Positions 12,367 to 24,644 of a stretch of DNA of 64,000 bases are shown here, one piece after another. Numbering within the stretch: the first letter of the stretch is position 1; each line of letters opens with the position of its first letter. The position numbers and the translations under genes were made by a program. The DNA comes from Cryptomeria japonica (taxonomy: Eukaryota > Streptophyta > Pinopsida > Cupressales > Cupressaceae), in the NCBI RefSeq assembly GCF_030272615.1, contig NC_081408.1, positions 303,153,450 to 303,217,449 on the forward strand, read 5' to 3'. The notes under the pieces are model-generated. The model saw nothing but the letters and a program-made list of their open reading frames with translations, had not been told where the DNA came from and did not search any database.

Positions 12367-15300
12367 CTAAGAGAGAAGCTTCATGCAAGAGATAGGAATG
12401 TACGAAGGGGCAAGTTCTATATAATCAACACCCTCAACAACAACCTTGTTTTCTAGAAAATCTGCAAAGACATTGATCTCTCTGAAATAGAGAGAAATAG
12501 AGAAAATGGAAAAACCTTTCAGTTATAGGAGAATGTGATCTAAAAAATACTGCAAGTGCCAAGAGAGACACTTTTTGCTAGCAACTGCTTGAAATACCAG
12601 CATTGAATCACCTTCAATAACAATATCCTTAATGTTTAAAGAAAGAGCGAAATCAAGCCCAAAGGATAAAGCCTGAAACTCAGCCACATTATTAGTGCCA
12701 TGACCAATATATTTACCCACTGCTTTGATGATCTTTGAAGAGTGATCGAAAATAATTACCCCAATCCCAGACCTCCCCGGATTGCTCTTAGAAGCCCCAT
12801 CAAATTGAAGTTTGAAGGAAGGGAAAGGAGGAGGACTCCATTTAGCCAATTTGCACTTAAGAAGCAACGAAAATCCATTTGATATAACCCCATGAGAAGG
12901 TATCAAATGAAGCGAAGGCCATCGCCAAGTGACCCAATTATCCCAATGAGAAAAACACCTGAGATGATCTAAATTTTTATGAATGAAAGAAAGCACCACT
13001 TCACTAATGGAGGCTTGAATTTTACCAATTATGTCTACCAAAGTCACAGATTCATGTTTGAAGATTCTTGAATTCCTTTCAAGCCAAAGATTCCAAATCA
13101 CCAAAGATGGGGCGACAACCCAAAGAGATGAGTAGAACGAAGAAGTAAACAATAATGGCCAAGACATAAATTGTGCAAGTAGATTTGGACAGAGAGAAGA
13201 AGACCATCCTAACATATAAAACAACCAATACGAACATTCAGAAGCAAAAGGACATAGCAGAAAAAGATGATCCATCGATTCCATACATTAACCACAGAAA
13301 ACATAAAGAAAAACTGCTGTAATCCCAAGCCTATCCAATCGCATCCCAGTAAGGACTTTATCTTGGATTGCTAACCAAGCAAAAGCCCCTGCCTTTGGAA
13401 GACAAGCAGAATGCCAAAAAAGCTTAGTAGGCCAACAAGAGGGCAAAGGAGCCTGAACCAAAGAATTGTACCCATCTTTTACTGAATAGGAGCCTACAAC
13501 ATTTTTAACCCAAACCAAAGAGTTCTCCTTATTATGGAAAACTAGAGGTCTTTTACGAAGTTCTTCAACAAAAGCTAAAATAAGATTGTTATCAATAAAC
13601 AAGGGAGGGATATCCTTCCATTTAGCCACTAAACATGGACTTGAGGAGATAATGTTAAAATAATCTGCAACAAGAGGCCCCCAAAGATTCGATAGAATAT
13701 CAGGCAAAGGGGACCAGTCACGGATAGCTGAGAGAGCAGGATGCCCATTCCAAACTTCATCCCAAAATTGGGCCTTTTTCCCACTATGGACAACCCAAGA
13801 TAAATGTGGTAAGACCACTTCCCTACAAGAAACCAAAAAATTCTAGAATGCAGAGCCCTTCGGAAGGGATGTTGCAATAAAAATCCTTTCTTTGGATGCT
13901 CCCCTTAAATACTTGGTGAGCATGACGGAAGCCCATTTACTGCGAGGGTCTGCATATAACTTCCAAATCAATTTTTCCCCCAATGCTTTATTCTGAATGA
14001 CTAAGTCACGGATACCCGCACCCCCCAGCTCCTTGGGACGACAAACTTTATCCAAAGCAAGAAGAGGGATCTTCTTTTTACCTCCTAAGTTGTCATTCCA
14101 AAGGAAGGTCCGAAGGGAAACCTTAATATTCTTAATGACTTGAGAGGGAGCTTGTAGAACATACATCAAATATGTAGGAATGACATTCAAAACTAATTTG
14201 ATTAAAAGGATCTTACTAGCTATTGTAAGCCACTTATGATTCCAGGAGGAAATTCTGGAGGTTATTGAATGAACAACTTTATCCCAAAAGGAGGTCTTTT
14301 TCGATCCCAAAAAGAAAGGAATGCCCAAGTACATACATGGAAAGGTCCCAACTTGAAAACTCCAAAAGCGGGCTAGTTTGTCCTGAACAAGAGTGGGGAC
14401 ATTCACAAAAAAGACTTTGGACTTCTGACTATTAACTCTTTGTCTAGAAAAAGTAGCATAATCTGAAATAATGTTCTTAATAACCTGAGCTTCCCTCATA
14501 GATGCCACCCCAAACAGAAGCATATCATCAACAAATAAACAATGAGATTGAGAAGAAGGGAGGCCATCCACTCTGATGCCTGACCATAAACCAAATGACG
14601 TAGCATTACAGATAGCCCTGCTTAATGCTTCCGCCAAAAGAATAAACAAAAAAGGAGATAGGGGATCTCCTTGCCTAATTCCCCAGGAGGAAGCAAAGAA
14701 GCCTTAGGGAGAACCATTAATAAAAACTAAAAAGCGGGCATAGGAGATACATGAAAACACCCACTTAACCCAGCTACGCAAAAAACCTAAACAATACAAA
14801 ACCGCCACCAGGGATTGCCAATTAACATGATCATAAGCTTTAAGCATGTCTAATTTAAGAATCATAGCTGGGACCTTTTGCTGAGATATGGAGTGCAGAA
14901 TTTCATGAGCTATAATGGCACCTTTAGAAGTTTCCTGACCAGGCACAAAACCACCCTGTTCCAAGGAAATTATCCAAGGAAGGAGTTTAGATAGCCTAAC
15001 CGAAATTGCCTTAGTAAGGCAATTGGCCGAAAATTTGAAAAAGAGGTAGGGTTATCTACTTTTGGAATAATAGTAATAAGAGAGGTATTAAGTTCTCTTA
15101 ATATCGACCTATTCCTTCTAGATTCCTCCAAGGCTAGCAGCACATCATTTCCTATAAAGTCCCAACATTTTTGAAAGAATAAAACCGTAAATCCATTCAA
15201 ACCTAGCGCCTTTTCCGGATGCATGGAGAAGACTATCTCTTTCAATTCAGCCAACGAAAAGGGGGCCATAAGTATCCTATTATCCTCTTGAGATACTAAA

Positions 15301-16575
15301 GGGGGAATCGAATTTAGAAATTCATCATCCACCACCATCGGCTCTGCTATAAGAAGAGACTTAAAGAACCTAACAACTTCGACAGCTATATCATCCTCAT
15401 CCAACAAATTATCACCATTAGAGTCAATGATACAAGAGATTCGGTTGCGAAGTCTCTTGAGCTTAGAAGAGGTGAAAGAATTTAGTATTTTGATCACCTT
15501 CAGAAAGCCAAAGGTCCCTAGACTTCTGTCTCCAATAAGATTCTTCCCTAGCCAAGGTCTCACTCAACTGCAGGTTCAACAACTTTACCTTATCATACAT
15601 TAAGGAAGACATACCTGAAGCAACAATGCTTTTATTAAGCTACTCAATTTCCTCCCGAATCCTAGCCTTTTCACCAAAAATATTCTTAAAATGCATCACA
15701 TTCCAATCCTTTATCCTTAACTTTAAAAAGCCCATTTTCTTAACAAGCTGAAACATTCGAGATCCAGGAAACAATGGAGCAGAAGTCCACAATTGTTTTA
15801 AGGAAGGTAAAAATGAATGGTCCCTAAACCACATTGGCTCAAACTTGAAAGGTAACTTTCTAGGGACCCTATCCTCAAAAATAGTGAACTGAATAGGGAA
15901 GTGATTAGAGCCAGTAAATGGGAGAATTGAGGACACAAAATCCTGCCCCGAATTGAACCAGTTATCCGAAACCAAAAAGCGATCCAACCTTTCTGAAATT
16001 TGACAAAAGTCCCTTCGCATGTTAGTCCATGTAAAAGACCCATTAAGAGGTTTACAATCAACCAAATTCAAGGAGTGAATAAAGTTGCAAAAGTCTGACA
16101 TAGAATGTTTATGAGGGATGATTCCCCCAGCCTTTTCATCTATGCTAGTAATTGCATTAAAATCTCCCCCAAAAATCAAAAAAGCATTCCTTAGAGGAGT
16201 AGCAAGAGAAACCAATAAATTCCAAAGATTTCTTTTTTCTAGAACCCCAGATGGACCGTAGACATTAAAGACCCAAAATTTTAACACCTTGCTCTTAACT
16301 AGCCCAAGCATCCAATTGGATGAGGAAGCAATTAATGAGAAATGTACACTAGAATCTTTCCAAAGAACTGCCAACCCACCCGAAGCACTAGAAGAGGGAG
16401 ATGAACAAAAATTCCAAACTTTCCAAGAAGAAAATAACCTATTAGCCGAAGATAGATTTAGCTTAGTTTCTTGTAACAACACCAAATCACACTTTATTAA
16501 TTCCAATTGTGACTTAATCAAGCGTCGTTTGTTGGGGGCATTTAAGCCCCTAACATTCCAAGATATAATCCTCAT
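12367..16575 (-). pseudogene. LINE ORF2: endonuclease, reverse transcriptase, RNase H (broken)
   Basis: ORF2 of a plant L1-type LINE nicks the target and copies its own RNA at the nick. The endonuclease (16575-15640) starts MRIISWNVRGLN and keeps the LLQETK, GGDFNAI and SNHFPI motifs. The usual SDH is SNH here, losing a catalytic Asp. Reverse transcriptase follows with NFRPIAL (about 15030), GGFVPG (14950), GIRQGDPLSP (about 14670) and the active-site FVDD (about 14540). An HLF..CPFA segment (13240) fits the zf-RVT finger. RNase H shows FDGASKSNPG (12800), NNVAEF and IEGDS; its last motif, VFADFL (about 12455), lies beyond a stop. In-frame stops lie at 14704, 13843, 13285 and 12523. There is a frame change near 15475, and a deletion with frame change near 15000 removes the residues after NFRPIAL. 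The element cannot be autonomous. Confidence 0.9.
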
Positions 16576-16650
16576 TGGGCCTGAGGGGAAGCATCATCTC
16601 CCCTCGAAACATTCAAAGAAACTAGAGAAACCGATCCTGCCGAAAAAAAC

Positions 16651-17692
16651 CTAATGCAGACTTTGTTTAGAAGCTAAGGCTCTTGTGAGAGGTGGACTAA
16701 AGGGTTTCTTTGACCTTTTCTTTCTTGAAGTCTCCAAAGAAGAAAGAATAGTTGTTTGAATTCCTGCATCAATTTCTAATTTAGTTTTAGTATGCTTGGG
16801 CTTGCGACCCCTTTTCCCTGGAGTAGACAAGGGTGAGGTAGGGAGAAGAGGGGATTGAACCAAAGGAAGCCCAGGAGTGACCTCCACGGGTGCCTTATCT
16901 ACCCTACCTCCTCCTTATCTGAGACCAAGGGAGCCAAAGATGACACAAGACCTGGAGCCACCAAAGCCTTATCCATATTGAGAAGCTCAAAAGAGTTATT
17001 GATGGGAAAAGTAGCCAGGTCATTCTCCAAAGTACCCAGATCAATCGAAATCGAAGAAATTACCTTATTAGCTAACAAAGAGTTAAGAGAGACCTTATTA
17101 GTGTAAACAATATCCTAAATCTAAGCAATGAGATGCTCATCAGGAACAACATCATCACCCATGGGTTTGTCACTATCTATCAAAACCTCAGGGATTCGTG
17201 ATTCAGTCTCTAAGAAATTACCCCTATCTGGAACATTACCAGCACCCACAATTTTATTTAGAACATCAGGGATTCATGGTTCCGCCCCTAAGATATTACC
17301 CAACTCAACCACATGCTCAGAAGACAATCCCATATTTGGAGTGTCATTAGGATTTTTCAGAAGGGGAGCATTCGACAAACCAATCCTCGAGGAAGGAATG
17401 GAGTTTTTAGGAACCGCTGCTGAAACCCTAGAAGTGAAGGTCTTCTTCAAAGGGGAAGGAGGATTAGCAGCAACACCAACAAAATGATCTTTAATCCAGG
17501 CAAAAGTTTCCACATTCTCATCAAAAAGAGATTCAGTACCCCTCGAACCAAAATGAATGGATTTCATATGAAAGAACATAGGAGAATCCATAGTTACTAC
17601 CGAGCAACCAAAATCCCTAGAGTCCCTGACCAGGTTTTGACGCCACAAGCCAAATGGAGATTGAATGTTACAAAAATTTGGCGGGGAGACTT
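16651..17692 (-). pseudogene. LINE ORF1, C-terminal part (broken)
   Basis: Upstream of ORF2 and in the same direction, open pieces at 17648-17274 and 16887-16651 read as the hydrophilic C-terminal half of a LINE ORF1, the RNA-binding protein. The last piece is strongly basic (GKRGRKPKHTKTK), and ORF1 ends about 75 bp before the ORF2 start. The N-terminal domain and zinc knuckle expected in the family are missing because the element is truncated at about 17692. Stops and frame changes near 17275, 17120 and 16890 break the reading frame. Confidence 0.65.
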
Positions 17693-20600
17693 TAGGGGAC
17701 CATATCTATACACTCCTGCTTATGTACACTAAGTGAATCCAACCGAGGACTCACCAAGGCTCGAAGAATTCTGGCTCTTCTTATGATTTTGTCTTTTTCT
17801 TTCTCAAGAGCAGAAACTTGGGCTTCCAAAACCAAAATCTGACCATCAATGGATGTAGTCAATGAATTCAATCCATCAAAAGAATTGGCTATACTTGCAA
17901 TTTTCTCATGAGATTCCTTAATCCTCCTATCCAAATTAACTGTAAGAAAATTTGTGTTACAATACTCTATAAATATTTGTACACTGCTTTAAAGAATTAT
18001 CTATCAATTTCAACTTATCATTAATTTCCTTCCTTTCAGACTTAATAATTTGATCAAATGTATCTCTCTTTGCCTATGTGAACCTCTCCAATGCTTATCG
18101 GTTTGAAATCTACTGCAAGGACTGAAAATCCTTTGAAATATGTTCAGTGATTATCTTAAGCTTACCGGATGGGCTTTCTTCATTGCCAAACTTGCACTCT
18201 AGGACTAATCTATGCAAAAGAGTGATAAACTGATCAATAACACCTTTATCCATAGATCCCTCCTTCATCATTTTTTGTCCAGCCATCATCATGAGTTCAG
18301 TAGAACTCATCTCAATTATGCTTTTCTTTTCAACCTGCAAGGTGTAAATTGACAACAATGATGGACTCACTAGCGGTTCCCTGCCAGATTATTCTTTCTT
18401 CTCCTCTGATGATTTAACCTTTATAGTTTCCTCACTTGCATCGGTGGCTTTGCCACTTGGTGCAGTCTGAGTAACTGCCAGTTCCTCCCTAGGAATTGTA
18501 ACCTCATCTTGTACATCTGTATCTGGAGGATTGTTGTCCTCAACATTAGTAACCTGTTCATTATCAACCTTTACACTCTTTGTATTTGTTGGTATCTTAA
18601 CATTTGTCTGTACATTTGTATCTACCGGGGGCTTAATTTCCACTATTTTAATGTTTTTCAAAATTGAGGATGAAGTACCCATAATACCAGTTCCTTTCCC
18701 TTCAACCAAGATGTCTGCAGTATCTGTCTTAGTTTCTGGTGAAGTATAAAGACCATGGTTCTCTTCAAAGAACTTAACCCATGCCTTGTGGGTCTCCTTG
18801 ATTATCTCATTTACTCTTCCTAACATAAGACTGATTATTCTATGTTTGTTGTTAAAGATTTTCCTATCCGCAACCTCAAGTGTCTTATCCATCTCCTCTG
18901 GAGAAATAGAAACACAAATAGATAACAACTCTTATATCTTTATATGTTTGTCTTCTTGCATTGCTGATAGTCTTCTAGCATCTAACATATCATAACACTG
19001 TGTCGGTATTTGGTTTTCAATTTCTATCAAGGCTTTATTATAAATATCCAAATATAACAAAACTGCTTCCTCTACTTCTCTTTGTTCATCATCCTCTAAA
19101 TGTTCATAATAAAACTACACATTCTTTAACATACCATCTTTAGTAATCTCATCAAATAACTCTACTCAAGTTTTTGGTAGAATGATAGTTACATTACCAG
19201 ATTCAATTGTCAGATCAATGTCATCCTTCTTCTTTCTCCTTCCAGTATTGGATGGGGCTGAAGGTATTTCTTTTGGTGCTTTCTTCTATGTCGATACCCT
19301 AATAGTAATTTTCCTAACTGGTTGCTTCTTAGCCTCTACCTTGGTTTCTTCAGTTTTCTTCCTTATCACCCTTTTAAATGTCAGGGGTGTGTCATCTTCA
19401 GATCTAGACTTTACTGCAATAGGCTTGATGAATATTTCTAGTTCTTTTCTCTTCCTACCTTTCTCTAGGACAACATCAATCAATGCTTTGATGTCCTGAG
19501 AAACCTTTTCAACAAACTTACTTTCCTTTACTTCCTGCTTCTCTCTCCTCTTCCAGTTGAACTCAGTTTCAACCTCTTGTGTCTTCTTCTTAGCAGTGCC
19601 AAAGGTTTTTACAGTTTCATCTATCGGTGCATCAATTAACATCTATGCATAAGCATCAAGAATTTGAGCATCAACTTCATAACCCATCTCGTCAATCTAG
19701 ATATTCCAAGGTTTGACCACTTCCATGAGTGTTTCATCTTTCTTAACAATGAAGCGTATGTCAATTGAGTATTTATCAACAATGTGCTTAGGAACCCTCA
19801 TCCTAGAATTTATAGCCTTTTGAAATGCTTTAAAATATCCCCATACTTTTTCATCTCTTTGACTACCCAATGTAGCAATAGACTGTTTCAGTTGCCTCCC
19901 TACAGGGATAGCAAATGCCCATTGTCTCTTCCCAAAACCAGGAGTCTCATTGATGAAAAATAGCATTAAACAGATAATTAGGTTACCATACCGGAAAGTC
20001 CCCTTCTTTTCTCCTTTGATCTTTCCTATGTTAATCAATAGTTCATCTAACATCCAACCACATAGATCTATCTTCTCATTCTCCCTCATCATTTTATAAG
20101 TTGCATAAATGCAGGAGCTAGAAATAGAATTCAGTCGGTTTGATTGTGTTACCTTGTAACTAATGACCATGTTTTTGAATTTGATGTTTGTATCGGTGAT
20201 AGTACTGATTCTCATTGATCACCTATCTGATGTTATGCTGGTAATCTTGTTAGCTTGATCATTTGAATTTTTCTTCTCCAGACGTTGTCCAACCTATGGT
20301 AAACCGATGATTGCATTGATGGCCTCCTTTGTAATCTTACATGGTCTATCTAACTAAATAAACTCTCCATGCACTCTTCTCAAAACATACCTAGCAATTT
20401 CATCTTCAAATTCTGGAATATCCAGAATGTCAGTAAATCCTAAATCAACAATATGTTGGTATTCTAGTTTAATCTTTCTAGAATCTCCCATTAGCTCATT
20501 TGTGTACATGCTCTTGATATCAGTTGTTACAAAATCCTCAATATGACAAAGTATGTAAGATCTTACATCTTCGACATACACAACTCCTTTCGGGACATGG

Positions 20601-20767
20601 GAAAAAGCACCAACCGAATTGTCTAGGGTAGCCACATGCGGATATTGCTTGAAAATCGGCCTGGGATGGTCCTTGACCTCAACTACAGTTGGATTTGCAA
20701 CAAAGATAGGTATAGATGATGATCTCACTTCCATGATTGAAGATAAATACCTATGAATCACTGCCAA
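17692..20767 (-). pseudogene. Long unknown ORF of the LTR element (about 1,000 codons, many stops)
   Basis: I cannot name this protein. From 20767 to 18110 one single frame of about 886 codons runs without any frameshift, interrupted only by about 11 in-frame stops, for example at 20354, 19697, 19286, 18389 and 18110. After a frame change near 17940 it continues as a Lys/Glu-rich coiled coil to 17692. The middle (20215-19697) has a folded look, with hydrophobic patches around LINIGK and GTFRYGNLIICLMLFF. This resembles in layout the putative plant transposon protein domain found in plant retroelements, a weak family inference. The C-terminal half is rich in K, E and V, with predicted coiled coils. 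It lies downstream of gag in the place where pol is expected. The LINE abuts its 3' end. A similar architecture occurs at 60194-63821. Confidence 0.5.
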
Positions 20768-21614
20768 TGAGAAACCTTAAAGACCTCTTCCAATCACTGG
20801 TTAAATCGCTCAAGAAGATATCTGATCACCCTTAATCGCTCTGAATTACTCTTAATCACTCTGAATGCAAGGTTATAAAAAATGAAGTAGATTCAACCTT
20901 TTATCCTTCAATAAATACCCTAATCTTTCATTGACATCAATGACTTTCAGTGAAAGATACCAAATCTCGACCAAGCATCTCCATGCCAGATGAGAATCTC
21001 CAATGTCTAAAACCTCTTCCTGGGGCATATGCAACATCTTCATGAATTTTACCTACCCCTAAGGCATCTGCCTCAGTTATTGGTTGAGCTAATTATCGGT
21101 GTAGGAGCAACCTCCTTTGTCTAATAAGTAACCGATGCATTACCATCTGCAGATTCATCTTCAATCTTCCTAACCCATCTTTGGGTATGATCTTGCACGA
21201 TTTCATTAACCTTTTCTTTCCCTTTCTCATTTGATCCTTTATTACCAACCAGTGGATTTTTGCTTCTACAGAATTTAGCAATATGTCCAACCTCATTACA
21301 TGCATAACATGTAACATTGTTCTTTTGAATTGCTTTCCAAAAATTGGTATAATTGCTTGACTTGCACTGATTAGCCATATGTCCAAATTTTCCACATGCA
21401 TAACATTTTACATTCATTCTACAATATTCTATCTTATGACCATACTTATTGTAGCGTCCTAAAATTGTGACACTTGCAATTTCAACTGCATTTGGGTCTT
21501 CACGATGGCGATGCAACATGAAACCTGAATGGAGACCCTGAAACTTGTTCATGACACCAAAAACTGCATTTTTCAGCACCCTGGCCTGATCCTCCTTGCA
21601 CCCTACTGTCCCAG

Positions 21615-21872
21615 GAGGTGGGACCATGGTGCCCAGCGCCCTGGTCCTTCAGGACTAAGGTGCCCAGCGCCCTGGTCCCCCAGGACCATGGCGCCCAGCG
21701 CCCTGGTCCCCCAGGACCATGGCGCCCAGCGCCCTGGTCCCCCAGGACCATGGCGCCCAGCGCCCTGGTCCCCCAGGACCATGGCGCCCAGCGCCCTGGT
21801 CCCCCAGGACCATGGCGCCCAGCGCCCTGGTCCCCCAGGACCATGGCGCCCAGCGCCCTGGTCCCTGGCCCT
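21615..21872. repeat. 31-bp GC-rich minisatellite in the solo LTR, 8 units
   Basis: CAGCGCCCTGGTC recurs at 21634, 21665, 21696, 21727, 21758, 21789, 21820 and 21851, exactly 31 bp apart; six units are nearly identical. Each unit carries CCATGG, GGCGCC and a GGTCCCCCAGGACC inverted motif. Because 31 is not a multiple of 3 and no unit holds a stop, all frames on both strands stay open, which produces the Pro/Trp-rich open frames seen here. They are not genes. Confidence 0.95.
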
Positions 21873-21987
21873 ATTTTGGGCCCGGTCTCTTTTGGGGCTT
21901 CAGGTCTTTAAGTTTGCAAATTGGAAAATATTGTTTCCTGGTCGGCCTAAGGTCAGGAAAATCAATCTATCAGCTGTAATTGACAAG

Positions 21988-21995
21988 TATATAAA
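21988..21995 (+). promoter_or_regulatory. TATA box of the solo LTR
   Basis: TATATAAA lies downstream of the minisatellite, about 540 bp into the LTR. It is followed by a purine/pyrimidine-rich leader, as expected at a U3/R junction. It fixes the LTR's orientation as plus. Confidence 0.55.
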
Positions 21996-23682
21996 CTACA
22001 TTTCCTCTCCCATTTGAGGAGGTCGAAGAAGAGGACATATGTGTGCAAAAGGCGGAAACGATATTCAAACATTCAAGCATTCAAGCATTCAAGCATTCCT
22101 TCAAGCAATTGAGCATTCTAAGTCTCCATTCAAGGCTAAGTGTTGCATTCAAGACAAGGATTCAACCATTGAAGAGGAGATCACATACAACACATTACAT
22201 ACTACATACATTACACCTTCGCATGTAAGAATACAAACATTCTTACAACAAGGTATTAGTACTTGTTTACATTACAAACATTTACATTTACAACATTCTC
22301 ATTTCTTGGTTAATTCCAAAACCGGGGTTTGACCTAAAGGCAAACCCCTCATCCCTAACCCCCCAATCGTCCTCTCTTTTCTGTGTGTAGGTTGCAGGTA
22401 CGCGGCTGTAATTGAAGATCTGGAATCCTTGTGCAGAGACAAACAGATCCACCTTTGTTTTGCGGATTTTTCGGAGGACCGTGTGCACGCCGGGCGCCAT
22501 CGTCCCGTCAACTTTTGCTCAAATTTGCAGAATAGCACCGTCTCAACATTTTACTGCTAATTCTAGGTCTGCAGCTTCATCCCATATCCCTATCTTTGTT
22601 TATAAGTGAATCTTTCCTACTTTACATGCATTCCTAGTTCAATCATCCTATCTACATTTCTTTACAAAAGAGGGCATCCTTGATGTCTTAACCCTTGAAA
22701 CTCATATAGAATCCAATCTTGCATTGCGTGGGATTGGATCTTGTGGGTTTCAACCCCTCTTTTGAATGTAAAGTCTCCCCTAAGTGAAAACCATCAACCC
22801 TAGTGACTCTCCCTTTCTCTCTCCTTGGAGTTGAGGAGGGGAGAATGACTAGGGTTCAATTTTTCCGCTTTACACTTATTACATTTAGAACATTGATCGG
22901 GAGCAGAATCAAGGTTATGATTTTCTCTATTTCTGCATTGTCTAGCCATGTGACCAAATTTATTACAAACAAAACATCTACCATTAAATTTATAAGCATT
23001 AAACTGCCTTACCGGTGCCTTATGGTTTTGATCTTCATTTGCAGTACCAGAACTCTGTCCTTGTTCAAATCCACATCCACTAGAATCACCATTCTGCCTT
23101 TGTCTCTTCAATAACTCATCTAGTTGTGCTGAACTAATCTTGAATTTTTCTTTATACTCACTTGCAATAGTCAGATCATCTCTCAGAATTATCATTTGTC
23201 TCTCAAGCTCTTGTTCATTACTCTAGGATTGTACTAAATCAGTTCTCAACATATTATTCTCACGAACCAACCTACCACATTCTTCAATTTTTTTCTTCAA
23301 AGATACAACAAGATTTTCTTCCTTTTTCTTCTAGTCTTCAATCTCCTTAGACATTCTCATAGTTATAGCTTGCATTTCATTTCTCATAGCCATGTTCTCC
23401 TAACTTGACTTCTGATACTATTCCTTAAGTGCATCTTTCTCTTCATCATCCTAGTTTTGCAAAAGTTCCTTCCTCCTAGCTTGAACAGATGACAGCCTCT
23501 TGAGACTGTAGGACAAGAATTAATTCATCACCAGAATTCAATTCATCTTGTAGCTTTAAGTTCTTCATCCTTTCAACATCATAATCTTTAAGTGCCACCT
23601 CAAGTTGCTTCTCCAAACTCATATCCATGGACTCCAGATTCAGGATCTTCTTCAAGCTGTTAAACTTCCTCTGAGGCACATG

Positions 23683-23694
23683 ACTCTGATACCA
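23683..23694 (-). other. Primer-binding site, initiator tRNA-Met type
   Basis: On the minus strand TGGTATCAGAGT starts two bases inside the LTR end at 23697. It matches the common plant PBS TGGTATCAGAGC, complementary to the 3' end of initiator tRNA-Met, except for the last base. It proves that the adjacent LTR is the 5' LTR and that the element runs on the minus strand. Confidence 0.85.
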
Positions 23695-23696
23695 AT

Positions 23697-24644
23697 TGTT
23701 GGAATCCAAGAACACTGAGAGGGGGGGCTGAATCAGTGTTCTACTAGGATGATCAATTTTAACCTTATTAAAACATGCATACACCAACTGGTATACCGAT
23801 ACATATAGAATTGAAAGAAGTAAAGTAATCAATAAGCCAAACACATAAATGAATACCATAACACACAAAATTATATGTGGAAAACCTCAAAGAGGACAAA
23901 CCACAGTGAGATTTGTGACCCACAATATCAATTCACTGGCCATATGAAGAGATATTACAAAATATAAGGCCTACACTTGTAGGAAGGCTTACAGCCTAGA
24001 GCACACTGCTCAATCACAAAATGGAGCCTCACTGACTACATACAAATCTAGACTACAATCCGGAGAAATGATTGAACTGCAAATCTAGCATCTTCTATGC
24101 CTGAATATAGTTTTGGTTAAGCTCTGTCTGTTCTAGTCTGAAACCCTAAACCCTTTACTAGAATACCCCTTACATAAATATCCTCACATACATTATCTCT
24201 CTCATATGTTTCACATTACATAACATCATCCTATTCTCCTATCAATCCATTACCATGTCCATATCATATATCAAAATGATCTAACCAACTGACCTATATA
24301 CCCTTTACAATTTATCATGCCTTATGTCAGCTTACAAAGATATTTACAATATGAATATACATGTCAGCTAGATAACATAAATACATGAATATCAAAAACA
24401 ATTGTTGATGTTAGATCCAAAAGATGTCGGCCTCCAATACTGATAACCTGATTCTAAACCATGTTGGCTTGTATTGCTGGTAACCAAAGAATTCCTTTCA
24501 ACCTGTCGGCATTGGTGTCGATGAAGTATCTGTGAAGTGCCTTCTGGTACACAATTAACCCAAAATATGAAGTCGAAATAAATTGCCATGTTGCCATCAA
24601 TGACAACGTAGTGAAACCAACCAATTGAGTGTCAATTGCCAACA
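23697..24644 (-). mobile_element. 5' LTR (948 bp) of the gag/unknown-ORF element
   Basis: The stretch starts TGTTGG and ends CCAACA on the plus strand, a perfect 6-bp terminal inversion. The primer-binding site lies immediately inside at 23683-23694, and interrupted Gypsy reverse transcriptase immediately outside. Flanking bases at the outer edge are TCCTG; the partner duplication would lie beyond the missing 3' LTR. Confidence 0.8.

Larger units (their letters stand above)
10662..17692 (-). mobile_element. 5'-truncated LINE retrotransposon
   Basis: On the minus strand the order is the C-terminal part of ORF1, endonuclease, reverse transcriptase, zinc-finger region, RNase H, a 1.7-kb 3' region, then an A-rich tail seen as a T run at 10666-10680. 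This is the order of plant L1-type non-LTR elements with an RNase H domain. The 5' end is missing: ORF1 begins mid-protein at about 17692, directly against the unknown ORF of the LTR element. I could not find a target-site duplication at either end, so later rearrangement is possible. Confidence 0.85.
21450..22874 (+). mobile_element. Solo LTR with perfect 5-bp target-site duplication
   Basis: The 1,425-bp insert begins TGTAGCGTCC and ends CGCTTTACA, that is TGTA...TACA. It is bounded by CTTAT at 21445-21449 and CTTAT at 22875-22879. It interrupts the second zinc knuckle of gag. TG...CA ends with a 5-bp duplication and no internal coding region identify a solo LTR. A TATATAAA box on the plus strand at 21988 places U3 on the left. 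U3 contains a GC-rich 31-bp minisatellite. Intactness of the ends and duplication suggests it is younger than the gag it disrupts. Confidence 0.85.
21121..23690 (-). pseudogene. Gag with zinc knuckles, split by a solo LTR
   Basis: Gag packages element RNA. Just after the primer site the minus strand encodes an Lys/Glu/Leu-rich coiled-coil region (about 23660-23130, with several stops). A CCHC knuckle, CFVCNKFGHMARQC, follows at about 22950. A second knuckle is cut after CSKCNK by the insertion at 22874 and resumes at 21444 as YGHKIEYC. Two more knuckles follow, CYACGKFGHMANQC and CYACNEVGHIAKFC (21420-21260), giving four in all. The frame ends at 21121. Ignoring the 1,425-bp insertion and one 5-bp duplicate, the knuckle series is continuous, which proves the insertion interrupted a single gag. 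Confidence 0.8.
17692..24644 (-). mobile_element. Partial LTR retrotransposon lacking pol
   Basis: On the minus strand: 5' LTR (24644-23697), primer-binding site, coiled-coil and zinc-knuckle gag, then the unknown ORF. No protease, reverse transcriptase or integrase was recognised between gag and the LINE, and no second LTR was found in the window. It is inserted into the reverse transcriptase of the older Gypsy remnant: the IDFQD codons at about 24650 stop exactly at the LTR edge. It is itself hit by a solo LTR (21450-22874). I infer a non-autonomous element carrying an extra ORF; loss of pol by deletion is the alternative. Confidence 0.65.

Noticed and set aside
16289-17487. Plus-strand open frames over the LINE
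   Set aside because: They are shadows of ORF1 and the endonuclease on the minus strand.
21500-21979. Several overlapping Pro/Trp/Gly-rich open frames on both strands
   Set aside because: They are produced by the stop-free 31-bp minisatellite; every frame is open for the same reason.
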